Position numbers and translations under genes: made by a program. Below are positions 15,711 through 24,342 of a stretch of 36,219 nt of DNA, piece by piece. This DNA is from Verrucomicrobiales bacterium. GTDB lineage: Bacteria; Verrucomicrobiota; Verrucomicrobiia; Limisphaerales; J093. Below the pieces are notes generated by a model that made no database searches, had not been told where the DNA came from, and saw only the letters and a list, made by a program, of their open reading frames with translations. The DNA is taken from positions 1 through 36,219 of the forward strand of contig JACKPW010000035.1 of assembly GCA_024233215.1 (NCBI GenBank). The letters run 5' to 3'. Position 1 is the first letter of the stretch, and every line of letters begins with the position of its first letter.

Positions 15711-18700
15711 CTAGCCGCTGCAGCCTCCGCTCTCACCACAGTTCAGGCATTTGTAGCAGGCACCGGCGCGGATCATGACGTGGCCGCAACGGCTGCACGG
15801 GGGGGCATCGAGCTGGTTGACGAAGGTGGTCTCGGAGCGGGAGCCGTGGGCGGAAGCCGGATGGGAACTGGCGGCGGTCCTGGGGGTGGCTTCCTTCACG
15901 AGGATGGCGGTTTCCTCGTCGCTCAGGGGGAGTTCCGGCACGGGCCGGTCCACGTGCCGGCGGATTTCCTCCTGCAGGTCGGGCATGGGGAGTTCGCGCT
16001 GGCCCCGATCGGGGGCGTGCTGCTCCCGGTAGCCGGGGAGGAACTGGAAGGCCAGCCAGCGGAAGATGTAATCGGTGATGGACGAGGCCTGCGGGATGTC
16101 GCGGTTCTTGGTGAAGCCGGAGGGTTCGTAGCGCTGGTGGGAGAACTTTCGCACCAGGGCTTCCAGGGGCACGCCATATTGCAGGGCCATGCTGGTGAGG
16201 GTGGCCACCGTGTCCATGACGCCCCCGATGGTGGAGCCTTCCTTCGCCATGGTGATGAACAACTCGCCGGGGGTCCCGTTCTCGAAGAGGCCGACGTTCA
16301 GGTAGCCCTCGTGTCCGGCGATGTGAAACTTGTGGTTCACGGCGGCGCGGATTTCCGGGAGCCGACGGCGCAGCGGCTTGCCCACCTGTTCGCGGAGGCC
16401 CTGCAGTTCGGTTTCAAGCGACTTGATGCGTGCGTCCAGCGACCCCCCGTCCTTCCCACCGGTGCCGCTGCCACTGCCGCTGCCGCTCTTGGTGTTGAGC
16501 GGCTGGCAGCGCTTGGAGTTGTCGCGATAGATGGCAACGCACTTGAGGCCCATGCGCCAGGCCTGGATGTAGGCGTCGCGGATGTCACCGACGCGGGATT
16601 CCTCGGGCAGGTTGACGGTCTTTGAGATGGCGCCGCTGATGAACGGCTGAGCCGCCGCCATCATCCTGAGGTGGGCGACGTAGTGGATGCTGCGTTCGCC
16701 GCGAAACGGGCGAAAGGCGCAATCGAAGACCGGCAGGTGCTCCGGCTCGAGCCCGCTGCGGATGGGGGTTTCGCCATCCATCACGTCCTCGATGGTGTCA
16801 AACTTCTCGATGTGACTGCTGATGGCCCGGATGGATTCGGCATTGTACCCGAGGCGTTTCAAGGCGTCAGGCACCGTCTGATTGACGATCTTCAGGTTCC
16901 CGCCTCCGGCCAGCAGCTTGTATTTCACCAGGCTGATGTCCGGTTCGATTCCCGTGGTGTCGCAGTCCATCATGAAGGCAATGGTGCCCGTGGGTGCGAG
17001 TACGGTGACCTGGGCGTTGCGATAGCCATGGCGCCGCCCCCCGGCCAGGGCGCGCTCCCAGCATTCCCGCGCGGCATCCTTGAGGAAGCCGAAGCCCTCG
17101 CTGGGCTGAATGCCTTCCACGGCTTCCCGGTGCTGCTCGATGACCTCAAGCATCGAGCCGGCGTTGTCCTTGGCAACGGGTTGGTCGACCCCGGCGCAGC
17201 GGGCGTCGCGATAGCCCGCGAAGGGGCCGGTCAGGCGCGAGAGTTCAGCGGACTGCTCGTAGGCGGTGCCGGTCATGATGGCGGTGATGGCACCGGCCAG
17301 CGCGCGGCCCTCGTCGGAATCGTAGGGCAGGCCATAGCTCATGATGAGGGAGCCGAGGTTGGCATAGCCCAGGCCGAGAGTGCGGAAGATGTGGGAGTTC
17401 TCGGCGATCTGTTTGGTCGGGTAACTGGCGTTGTCGACCAGGATCTCCTGGGCGGTGATGAACAACCGCACGGCGGCGCGGAAGCGTTCCACGTCGAACC
17501 GGCCGTCAGCCCGTTTGAACTTCATGAGGTTCAGGGAGGCCAGGTTGCAGGCGGTGTTGTTCAGGAAGACATATTCGCTGCAGGGATTGGTGCTGTGGAT
17601 GGCCTCGGTGCCCTTGCAGGTGTGCCACTTCTGAATGGCCCCGTCGTACTGGAGGCCCGGATCCCCACACACCCAGGTGCCTTCGGCGATCTTGTCGAGC
17701 AACCGGGCGGCGTCCTTCTTTTCCAGTTGTTCTCCGGTGGTGACGGACCGGGTGCACCATTCGCCGCCATTCACCGCGGCGGCCATGAACTCATCACTCA
17801 CCCGGACCGAGAGGTTCTCGTTCTGGTACATGACGGAGCCGTAGGCCTCGCCGTTGAAGTTCCCGTCATAGCCCTGTTCAATGAGTGCCCAGGCTTTCCG
17901 TTCCTCCTTCATCTTGGCCTCAATGAACTCCTCGATGTCCCCGTGCCAGTCGCGCAGGGTGTTCATTTTGGCGGCTCGCCGGGTCTTGCCGCCGGACTTC
18001 ACCACGTTGGCAACCTGGTCGTAAACTTTGAGGAAGGAGAGCGGTCCGCTGGGACGTCCGCCCCCGGAGAGCTTCTCCTTGCTGGACCGAATGGGGGTGA
18101 GATCGCTGCCCGTGCCGGACCCGAACTTGAACAACATGGCCTCGCTGTAGGCCAGGTGCATGATCGACTCCATGTTGTCCTCCACGCTCTGAATGAAGCA
18201 GGCACTGCACTGCGGGTATTCATACTGCGTCGAGGCGCGCCGAGCTTCGCCCTGTTTCGGGTCGTAGAACCAGTTGCCACGGTCGGAATCCCGCCCGATT
18301 CCGTATTGGTGAAAGAGCCCGACATTGAACCAGACCGGTGAGTTGAACGCCCCATACTGGTGCAGGCAGAGCCAGGCCAGTTCCTGATGGAACAGGTCAC
18401 CGTCCTCCTTGCTGAAGTAGCCGTCCTGAACGCCCCAGTCCGCGATGGTGCGGGTGACCCGGTGGATCAACTGGCGTACAGACTGCTCGCGTTCGGGCTT
18501 TGCGGGGTCGCCGTAGAAATACTTGGAGCAAACGACCTTGGTGGCGAGCTGGGTCCAGAACTTCGGCACCTCCACGTTTTCCTGGCGGAAGATGGGTTTG
18601 CCGCGTTCATCCGTGATTTCGGCGGTCCGGCGTTCCCAGTCCACCTCGTCGAAGGGATCCGCGCCCGGGCTGCTGAAGACGCGCTCCAGCTTGAGGCGTT

Positions 18701-18815
18701 TCGGGCGCCCACCGGTGCCGGCTTTGCGGCCGCGCGGGGGGGCGGGGCGGCGGGCACGGCGCGCGGTGGCGGCGGGCGCGGGGCTTTCAACGAGAGGGCT
18801 GGGGGCGTCAATCAT
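15711..18815 (-). CDS. nrdJ: Adenosylcobalamin-dependent ribonucleotide reductase (class II)
   Basis: A 1034-residue protein from the ATG at 18815. A Pro/Arg-rich leader of about 45 residues precedes the conserved VEVPKFWTQLATKVVCSKYF. The catalytic barrel shows SACFIQSVEDNMESIM, FKFGSGTGSDLTPIRSS and the active-site NPCSEYVFLNNTACNLASLN. A Ser/Gly linker (SGSGSGSGTGG) and a coiled-coil-like stretch (LDARIKSLETELQGLREQV) precede a TSCPD domain (HKFHIAGHEGYLNVG, then GGVMDTVATLTSMAL). The tail is Cys-rich (PCSRCG, CYKCLNCGESGGCSG) and may serve as zinc ribbon and redox shuttle. It makes deoxyribonucleotides with a B12 radical, with or without oxygen. I see no cobalamin riboswitch upstream. Confidence 0.96.
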   Translation of the reverse strand: MIDAPSPLVESPAPAATARRARRPAPPRGRKAGTGGRPKRLKLERVFSSPGADPFDEVDWERRTAEITDERGKPIFRQENVEVPKFWTQLATKVVCSKYFYGDPAKPEREQSVRQLIHRVTRTIADWGVQDGYFSKEDGDLFHQELAWLCLHQYGAFNSPVWFNVGLFHQYGIGRDSDRGNWFYDPKQGEARRASTQYEYPQCSACFIQSVEDNMESIMHLAYSEAMLFKFGSGTGSDLTPIRSSKEKLSGGGRPSGPLSFLKVYDQVANVVKSGGKTRRAAKMNTLRDWHGDIEEFIEAKMKEERKAWALIEQGYDGNFNGEAYGSVMYQNENLSVRVSDEFMAAAVNGGEWCTRSVTTGEQLEKKDAARLLDKIAEGTWVCGDPGLQYDGAIQKWHTCKGTEAIHSTNPCSEYVFLNNTACNLASLNLMKFKRADGRFDVERFRAAVRLFITAQEILVDNASYPTKQIAENSHIFRTLGLGYANLGSLIMSYGLPYDSDEGRALAGAITAIMTGTAYEQSAELSRLTGPFAGYRDARCAGVDQPVAKDNAGSMLEVIEQHREAVEGIQPSEGFGFLKDAARECWERALAGGRRHGYRNAQVTVLAPTGTIAFMMDCDTTGIEPDISLVKYKLLAGGGNLKIVNQTVPDALKRLGYNAESIRAISSHIEKFDTIEDVMDGETPIRSGLEPEHLPVFDCAFRPFRGERSIHYVAHLRMMAAAQPFISGAISKTVNLPEESRVGDIRDAYIQAWRMGLKCVAIYRDNSKRCQPLNTKSGSGSGSGTGGKDGGSLDARIKSLETELQGLREQVGKPLRRRLPEIRAAVNHKFHIAGHEGYLNVGLFENGTPGELFITMAKEGSTIGGVMDTVATLTSMALQYGVPLEALVRKFSHQRYEPSGFTKNRDIPQASSITDYIFRWLAFQFLPGYREQHAPDRGQRELPMPDLQEEIRRHVDRPVPELPLSDEETAILVKEATPRTAASSHPASAHGSRSETTFVNQLDAPPCSRCGHVMIRAGACYKCLNCGESGGCSG

Positions 18816-19116
18816 GGCAGGTTGGTTGTTGGTTGTGGTGGCTGGCAATGGTTCAAAATCTTCGGACAAAAAGGGGCGACCCTCTCTCGAACTTGTGCCG
18901 TTTCTGCCGAGCGAGCCGCCGGTCTGATACCCTATTGGTTGGGGCAGTGGTTTGAGGCTAATACAACAGGTTGTGGTAGCAAGGAGATTCTGCAGGAAAG
19001 TTCTCCCCATTCGCGGAGCACTTCCGCGGCAAGGATTTAGGGAGGTTGCTCACGGTCTGTCCGCGGGACGGTTCACAAGGTGATCTCCCCGGGTGTTCAG
19101 CGTTTTCGGTGACGGT
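18816..19116. other. nrdJ upstream region
   Basis: About 300 bp between the L,D-transpeptidase-fold gene and nrdJ, both on the minus strand. It contains a perfect palindrome ACAAC-AG-GTTGT (18963-18974) and a hairpin CGCGGA/TCCGCG (19012-19028). Neither matches the NrdR box or the B12 box as I know them. The nrdJ promoter must be here, but no convincing hexamers stand out. Confidence 0.4.
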
Positions 19117-19743
19117 TCAGACCTCGATCCAGATCAGCGTCCCCACGGGCAGAAGATCGTACAACGGGAGGATGTCAGTGGCGGACAAATGGATACAGCC
19201 GTGGGAGGCCGGTCGCCCCAGCGTCATCTCGTTGCCGATGCCGTGAACGTAGATGTAACGGGCGAACGTATCGACGTTGCCCCCGCGGTTCAGTCCTGGT
19301 TCCAATCCGTCCAGCCACAGGATCCGATGGGCAATCGGTGCCTCGGGTCGTCCCTGCCAGGTCCAGCCCACCCGCCTGCGGCTCTTCCACACGGCCCCCT
19401 GGGGCCACCCGCCGCCCACCTTGCGTGCGACGCGATGCAGGCCCAATGGTGTGCAGTTGGTGTTGCGTTGTGAACCGATGCCGAACCGCGAGGTGGAGAC
19501 CACGTAGCGGCGTTGCATGGCGTAGGTCGAACCCGGCCGGCCCCGCCGCCACAACGACATCGATTGCTGCGCAATGGAGACCACCAGCAGAAACCGGGTG
19601 GGGGCCACGTCCCACCGACGACAAGCCATCCGGAAGGCGTCCGGCAGTCGCGCCCTGCCCGCTCCCGCGCAGTCCCGTGGTGGCGAACTGGCGTTCGCCG
19701 GGCTCCGTCGTATTGCGCGAGGTTTCGAGCGTGAGGGGTTCAT
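19117..19743 (-). CDS. L,D-transpeptidase (YkuD) domain protein
   Basis: A 208-residue protein from the ATG at 19743. The C-terminal half is a YkuD fold: ARYIYVHGIGNE (His167) and the catalytic SHGCIHLSATD (His181, Cys183). The upstream strand STSRFGIGSQRNTNCTPLG also fits the family. Such enzymes cross-link peptidoglycan or attach proteins to it using L,D-bonds. The first 45 residues are basic and no signal peptide is evident, which is odd for a periplasmic enzyme; a TTG at 19797 would add 18 residues but no clear signal. It begins about 50 nt beyond the argA stop on the same strand. The fold is certain; export is not explained. Confidence 0.85.
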   Translation of the reverse strand: MNPSRSKPRAIRRSPANASSPPRDCAGAGRARLPDAFRMACRRWDVAPTRFLLVVSIAQQSMSLWRRGRPGSTYAMQRRYVVSTSRFGIGSQRNTNCTPLGLHRVARKVGGGWPQGAVWKSRRRVGWTWQGRPEAPIAHRILWLDGLEPGLNRGGNVDTFARYIYVHGIGNEMTLGRPASHGCIHLSATDILPLYDLLPVGTLIWIEV

Positions 19744-19793
19744 TGCGAATCCACAGCGCGTCAGGCTGACTGGTGTTGGATCAGACCACGGGT

Positions 19794-21074
19794 TCAACCC
19801 AGGTTCTTGATGAGGATTTTCGAATTGCGGCCGCTTTGGAGGTAGCGCTCGCGGCGGGCGGGGGGGAGGTTGTCCACGGAGCCCTCGACGAACCCGCCCT
19901 TTTGCTGGAACCAGGCGAAGGCCTGGGTGGACAGGGCCAGCAAGCGGGTCATCCCCAGTTCGCGGGCCGTTTGTTCGAGATACTGGATGAACTTCCGCCC
20001 GATGCCCTGGTTTTCATGGGCTGGTTTCACGCAGAGCGAGGCGATTTCCGCCAGGGAATCGCCGGGGTACACGTGCAAGGCCACACAGGCGACCGGGTTG
20101 TGATCGATTTCGTAGATGAAATAGTCTGCCAGGTTGCGCTCGATGTTGGCCCGGGTGCGCCGGGCCAGTTCCTCCTTGGCGATGGAGGGGCGGATGAGCT
20201 TCAGGATTTCCGGGACGTCCTTGCGCATCGCCCGGCGAATCTCACGGTACTCACTGGCGAACACGAGGGTCCCGATGCCTTCGTTGGAAAACACCTCGGA
20301 CAGCAGGGCTTCGTCCATGCGGCCGTTGATCACGTGCACGCGTGGCACCGCGGCGTTGCACGCCTGTACCGCGTGACGGGCCTTGGAGATGAGCTCGGGG
20401 GCGAAGGCGGTCGGCGAACCGGTCAGGGTCTGTTCCAGGTCCGTCACCAGAACCTGGCGCAGGAGCTGGCCGCCGGCGAGCAGGCCGTCGTAACCGGTGA
20501 CGAAGATGAGCTTGGCGGCGCCAATGGCGATTGCCACCGCCACCGCCACGGCGTCGGAGTTGACCCGGAACGTGCGGCCCTCACCGTCGAAACCAAGCGG
20601 TGGCAGCACAGGGATGACGCCCTGGCCCAGGAGCATCTCGAGCAACGGGGCGTCGACGCGCTCGACCTTGCCGGTGTGCTGGTGGTCGATGCCGCGGAGG
20701 ATGCCGACCGGGTGGGCGGTGATGGCGTTGGGAGCTGCGGCGCGGAGATCCTGTGCCGCGAGGCCCTCCATGACCCGGTGGGTGACTTCGTGGGCTGCGT
20801 CGAGCGCGATCTCGAACGTCGGTTGATCGGTCACGCCTGAGCCGTCGTCGTTGCTGGGGGTCAGGCCCGTGCGGGCAGCGAGACGGCGAATTTGCTCCGC
20901 GGCGCCGTGGGTGAGGACCACGTTGATGTTGAGCGAGCGAAGCACCGCCACATCGGTGAGAATGTTGGCGAAGTTCTCGTCCGCGACGACCGCGCCATCG
21001 AGGCTGATGACGAAGGTCTTTTCGCGGAACCGGGGGATGTACTGGAGGATGCCCCGCAGGTCGGTTGGTTTCAC
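19794..21074 (-). CDS. argA: N-acetylglutamate synthase (amino-acid N-acetyltransferase)
   Basis: Read from the GTG at 21074 this is 426 residues. The start is chosen because family members begin right at KPTDLRGILQYIPRFREKTF; an earlier in-frame GTG at 21200 would add 42 unconserved residues. The N-terminal amino-acid-kinase fold includes FVISLDGAVV, VLTHGAAEQIRRLA and VNSDAVAVAVAIAIGAAKLI. The C-terminal GNAT acetyltransferase has IASLCVKPAHENQGIGRKFIQYLE and the TRLLALSTQAFAWFQQKGF-like segment. It acetylates glutamate with acetyl-CoA, the first step of arginine synthesis. No other arg gene is nearby. Confidence 0.92.
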   Translation of the reverse strand: MKPTDLRGILQYIPRFREKTFVISLDGAVVADENFANILTDVAVLRSLNINVVLTHGAAEQIRRLAARTGLTPSNDDGSGVTDQPTFEIALDAAHEVTHRVMEGLAAQDLRAAAPNAITAHPVGILRGIDHQHTGKVERVDAPLLEMLLGQGVIPVLPPLGFDGEGRTFRVNSDAVAVAVAIAIGAAKLIFVTGYDGLLAGGQLLRQVLVTDLEQTLTGSPTAFAPELISKARHAVQACNAAVPRVHVINGRMDEALLSEVFSNEGIGTLVFASEYREIRRAMRKDVPEILKLIRPSIAKEELARRTRANIERNLADYFIYEIDHNPVACVALHVYPGDSLAEIASLCVKPAHENQGIGRKFIQYLEQTARELGMTRLLALSTQAFAWFQQKGGFVEGSVDNLPPARRERYLQSGRNSKILIKNLG

Positions 21075-21335
21075 GGCGTGTGTGGTCCGAAAATCGCGCC
21101 CGCAATCAACGGGCTTTCGGCGGGGTCCTTCAATGTTTTTGTGCAACTCGTCCCGGGAGTGGGCACTTGGGGAGTGGGGGACCAAGTTGGCGCTTGCCAC
21201 GGTGTCGTTTGTTCGTTACGTTCAGTCCGATTTGAACGCTGGCTGTCGACTTCGCCGGGCCTCGGGGCGCCAACCCGAACCCCGGTTGCGAATTGACCGG
21301 CACGAAGTGTTTCCCCGAAAGGCCTTTCCACAGCC
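21075..21335. other. Divergent region between argA and the GbsR-type regulator
   Basis: About 260 bp. It includes the alternative upstream argA GTG (21200). Promoters for both directions are expected here; I see no ArgR-type palindrome and no confident hexamer pair. Confidence 0.35.
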
Positions 21336-21821
21336 GTGATTCGTTCCAAGGCACGACAGGCCTTCGTGGAGGCGGGTGGCAACTTCTGCCGCAAAGTGGG
21401 GTTGCCCAAGTCGATCGGGCAGATTTACGGCCTGCTGTTCCTTTCGCACAAACCGCTGACCTTGGAAGACATTACCCAGATGCTGGAAATCAGCAAGGCG
21501 AGTGCCAGTGTGGGGACACGGCAACTGATCGCCTGGGGCGCGGTCCGGCAGGTGTGGGTGCCTGGGAACCGTCGGGACCATTTCGAGGCGGTACCGGAGC
21601 TGCGCCAGATCGTCAGGCGGGCGTACGCGGAGTTTCTTCGGCCCAGACTCGATGCCTCGGAAAAACGTCATGCGCGACTCGAGTCCATTCTCGAGGAGGA
21701 CCTTGGCGCCGGGCGGTTGACCCCGGAGGAACATGATTTCTGTGCCTCCCGTCTGCAGCGCGTGGGGCGTTTGCAGGAGCAGCTCAGAACCGTCGTGCCG
21801 CTGGTGGAGCAGTATCTCTGA
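21336..21821 (+). CDS. GbsR/MarR-type transcriptional regulator
   Basis: A 161-residue protein from the GTG at 21336. It opens with AFVEAGGNFCRKVGLPKSIGQIYGLL and has the winged-helix DNA-binding segment TLEDITQMLEISKASASVGTRQLIAWGAVRQVWV, written here in part, which is typical of the GbsR branch of MarR regulators. The second half (ASEKRHARLESILEEDL and LQEQLRTVVPLVEQYL) forms helices, probably for dimerisation. It lies 38 nt upstream of the first polysaccharide gene and is transcribed the same way, so it may control that locus. GbsR proteins elsewhere sense choline or unknown ligands; the ligand here is not known. Confidence 0.85.
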   Translation: MIRSKARQAFVEAGGNFCRKVGLPKSIGQIYGLLFLSHKPLTLEDITQMLEISKASASVGTRQLIAWGAVRQVWVPGNRRDHFEAVPELRQIVRRAYAEFLRPRLDASEKRHARLESILEEDLGAGRLTPEEHDFCASRLQRVGRLQEQLRTVVPLVEQYL

Positions 21822-21859
21822 CGGCGCACGAACACGGTGAAATCCGCAAACCATCATTT

Positions 21860-23149
21860 ATGAAATCCCTGGGAATCGTTGGCTTGGGCTATGTGGGGTT
21901 GCCTCTGTCGCTCCAGTTTGCCCGGAGCGGACTTGAGGTGACAGGAATTGACGTCGATCCGGCGAAGCCGGAGGCGATCAATTCCGGGCGAAGTTACATC
22001 CAGCACATCCAATCCGCGGACATTGCGGAGATGGTCGAGGCCGGCCGTTTGACCGCCACCACGGATTTCGGGGTGGTGGCGAATCTGGATGCGGTGGTGA
22101 TCTGCGTGCCGACCCCGCTGAACCGCAACCGGGAGCCGGACATCAGCTACGTTTTGAAGACTGGATGTGCGATTGCCCCGCACCTCAAGCGGGGCATGTT
22201 GGTCGTGCTGGAGTCGACCACCTACCCGGGCACGACCGATGAGGAGCTTCGGCGGGTCCTGGAGGAGGGCTCGGGGCTGGTGGCCGGCAAGGACTTCCAC
22301 CTCGCCTTCAGCCCGGAACGCGAGGATCCGGGCAATCCTGCCAGCAAGGTGGCCGAGATACCCAAGGTCATCGGTGGGTTGACCCCGGCCTGCCTGGAGC
22401 AGGCGACCGCGCTTTACGGCGCTGCCATCAAGCGGTTGGTGCCCGTTTCGTCGTGTCGGGCCGCCGAGGCCACCAAGCTGCTCGAGAACATCTTCCGGAG
22501 CGTGAACATCGCGCTCGTGAACGAGCTCAAGGTGGTCTACGCGGCGATGGGCATCGATGTCTGGGAGGTGATCAATGCCGCCAAGACGAAGCCGTTTGGC
22601 TACATGCCCTTCTTTCCCGGTCCCGGGCTGGGCGGCCACTGCATTCCGATCGACCCGTTCTATCTGACCTGGAAGGCGCGGGAGTATGGAAAGAACACCC
22701 GATTCGTCGAACTGGCCGGCGAGATCAACACGTCCATGCCGGAATACGTGGTCAACCGGGTTGCCGAGGCCCTGAACGCCGACCGCAAGCCGGTCAACGG
22801 CAGCCGCGTTCTGGTGCTGGGCCTCGCCTACAAGCCGAACGTCGATGACTACCGGGAATCCCCGAGTTTCATCCTCCTTGACCTCCTCAAGGCGAGGGGC
22901 GCCGAAGTGGCCTACTATGATCCCTACATTCCCGCGATCCACGAAAGCCGGGAGCATGCCGAATGGTCGGGAACGCGGTCGGTTTCCTGGGACGAGGCCA
23001 CGCTTCAGAAGTTCGATGCCGTGATCATCGCGACCAACCACGCCTCGGTGGACTACTCCCAGCTGGCGGGCTGGGTCGGGTGCATTGTGGACACCCGGAA
23101 CGCGATGAACGGAGTCGAGCCCTCCAAGGCGAAGGTCTGGAAGGCCTGA
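21860..23149 (+). CDS. wbpA: UDP-N-acetylglucosamine-type 6-dehydrogenase (WbpA/WecC-like)
   Basis: A 429-residue nucleotide-sugar dehydrogenase. The N-terminal Rossmann motif is GIVGLGYVGLPLS and ICVPTPLNRNREPD follows. The catalytic Cys261 lies in GPGLGGHCIPIDPFYL, and the C-terminal UDP-binding domain has VLGLAYKPNVDDYRESPS. The FGYMPFFPGP segment is the form found in WbpA-like enzymes, which oxidise UDP-GlcNAc to UDP-GlcNAcA in two NAD-dependent steps. WbpE-, WbpB- and WbpD-like genes downstream support that substrate over UDP-glucose, but UDP-glucose cannot be excluded. It heads the nucleotide-sugar operon. Confidence 0.9.
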   Translation: MKSLGIVGLGYVGLPLSLQFARSGLEVTGIDVDPAKPEAINSGRSYIQHIQSADIAEMVEAGRLTATTDFGVVANLDAVVICVPTPLNRNREPDISYVLKTGCAIAPHLKRGMLVVLESTTYPGTTDEELRRVLEEGSGLVAGKDFHLAFSPEREDPGNPASKVAEIPKVIGGLTPACLEQATALYGAAIKRLVPVSSCRAAEATKLLENIFRSVNIALVNELKVVYAAMGIDVWEVINAAKTKPFGYMPFFPGPGLGGHCIPIDPFYLTWKAREYGKNTRFVELAGEINTSMPEYVVNRVAEALNADRKPVNGSRVLVLGLAYKPNVDDYRESPSFILLDLLKARGAEVAYYDPYIPAIHESREHAEWSGTRSVSWDEATLQKFDAVIIATNHASVDYSQLAGWVGCIVDTRNAMNGVEPSKAKVWKA

Positions 23150-23159
23150 TTCCCCCGCC

Positions 23160-23182
23160 GTAGCCGCCGACGTCAGTCGGCG
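23160..23182. repeat. REP-like hairpin repeat, copy 1
   Basis: CGCCGAC (23165-23171) pairs with GTCGGCG (23176-23182) around GTCA. It begins with GTAGCCGCCGACGT, which recurs at 30017. It lies just after the wbpA-like stop codon. This looks like a short dispersed palindromic repeat. Confidence 0.6.
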
Positions 23183-23203
23183 CAAATCAACACCAGGCCG
23201 ACA

Positions 23204-23249
23204 ATGGTCGTCCGCCTTCTGCCCTCCGCCTTCTCTCTCCTCTCTGCAG
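23204..23249 (+). repeat. Pyrimidine-rich low-complexity tract
   Basis: A run built of CCGCCTTCTGCCCTCCGCC-like units fills the gap before the epimerase ATG. It resembles the CT-rich arm of the repeat at 27451-27542. It leaves the epimerase gene without a Shine-Dalgarno sequence. Confidence 0.45.
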
Positions 23250-23250
23250 C

Positions 23251-24258
23251 ATGAAACTCCTGGTCACCGGCGTCGCCGGATTCATTGGCTTCCACACCGT
23301 CAGGTGCCTCCTGGACCGTGGGGATGAAGTGGTTGGGGTGGACAACCTCAACGACTATTATGACGTGCGTCTCAAGGAGGCCCGGTTGGCGCAATTGCAG
23401 GGGCGCGACCGCTTTGAGTTCCGGCACCTGAACATTGCGGACCGCGAGGGAATGGCGGCGCTCTTCGCCGGAGTCCGTCCCGAGCGGGTCATCCACCTGG
23501 CAGCCCAGGCGGGCGTTCGCTATTCGTTGCAGAACCCGCATGCGTACGTCGACAGCAACCTGGTCGGCTTCACCAACATCCTCGAGGGGTGCCGGCACCA
23601 GGAGGTACGGCACCTCGTGTATGCCTCGTCCAGTTCGGTCTACGGCGCGAACACCCGCATGCCGTTTTCGGTGCATCACAACGTTGATCATCCGTTGAGC
23701 CTCTATGCGGCGACGAAGAAGGCGAATGAGCTGATGGCTCATACCTACAGCCATCTCTATGGCCTGCCTGCCACCGGGCTGCGCTTCTTTACGGTTTACG
23801 GGCCCTGGGGACGTCCGGACATGGCCCTGTTCCTGTTTACCAAGGCCATTTTGGAGGGCCGACCCATCGACGTGTTCAACGAAGGCCGGATGCGGCGCGA
23901 TTTCACCTTTGTGGATGACATTGTCGAGGGCGTGGTGCGCACAGCGGACCGGTTACCGGAGCCGAACCCGGCGTGGGATGGGGCCCAGCCGGACCCGGGA
24001 ACCAGCCGGGCGCCCTACCGGATTTACAACATCGGGAACAACAACCCCGTCGAGCTGATGCGGCTCATCGAGGTGATCGAGGAGTGTCTGGGGCGCAAGG
24101 CGGAGAAGCGAATGCTGCCCATGCAACCCGGGGATGTCCCCGCGACCTACGCCGATGTGGATGATCTCACGCGCGACGTCGGGTTCAAGCCCTCCACCCC
24201 AATCCAAGTGGGGGTGGCCCGATTCGTGGAGTGGTACCGCGAGTTTTACGGCGTTTGA
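23251..24258 (+). CDS. UDP-glucuronate 4-epimerase-like SDR enzyme
   Basis: A 335-residue short-chain dehydrogenase/epimerase. The NAD-binding motif is TGVAGFIG (6-13) and DNLNDYYDVRLKEARLAQL follows. The catalytic Ser lies in YASSSSVYG and Tyr152/Lys156 in YAATKKANE. The nucleotide-sugar segment is GLRFFTVYGPWGRPDMALF, then RRDFTFVDDIVEG. This pattern, especially the DNLNDYYD and GRPDMALF forms, is typical of UDP-GlcA 4-epimerases that make UDP-GalA. It fits with the glucuronokinase-like gene and galU 9-10 kb downstream. A dehydratase role is unlikely because the YxxxK surroundings are those of epimerases. Confidence 0.86.
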   Translation: MKLLVTGVAGFIGFHTVRCLLDRGDEVVGVDNLNDYYDVRLKEARLAQLQGRDRFEFRHLNIADREGMAALFAGVRPERVIHLAAQAGVRYSLQNPHAYVDSNLVGFTNILEGCRHQEVRHLVYASSSSVYGANTRMPFSVHHNVDHPLSLYAATKKANELMAHTYSHLYGLPATGLRFFTVYGPWGRPDMALFLFTKAILEGRPIDVFNEGRMRRDFTFVDDIVEGVVRTADRLPEPNPAWDGAQPDPGTSRAPYRIYNIGNNNPVELMRLIEVIEECLGRKAEKRMLPMQPGDVPATYADVDDLTRDVGFKPSTPIQVGVARFVEWYREFYGV

Positions 24259-24342
24259 GCGACGGGGCCAGTCCTGCAGTTGTTGGTATTGCCCCCTCCG
24301 CCAACAGTGAGGACTGAATCCCCTCTGGAAAGAACCATCACC

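Noticed and set aside
16671..18341. 556-residue plus-strand frame opposite nrdJ
   Set aside because: NrdJ motifs on the minus strand are unambiguous. The plus frame is a codon-bias artefact.
18816..19116. Cobalamin riboswitch or NrdR boxes upstream of the B12-dependent reductase
   Set aside because: I looked for the B12-box core and for NrdR-type paired boxes and saw neither. Only a short palindrome and a hairpin are present.
21854..23185. 443-residue minus-strand frame opposite the UDP-sugar dehydrogenase gene
   Set aside because: The plus strand encodes a complete dehydrogenase with catalytic Cys. The shadow has no domain.
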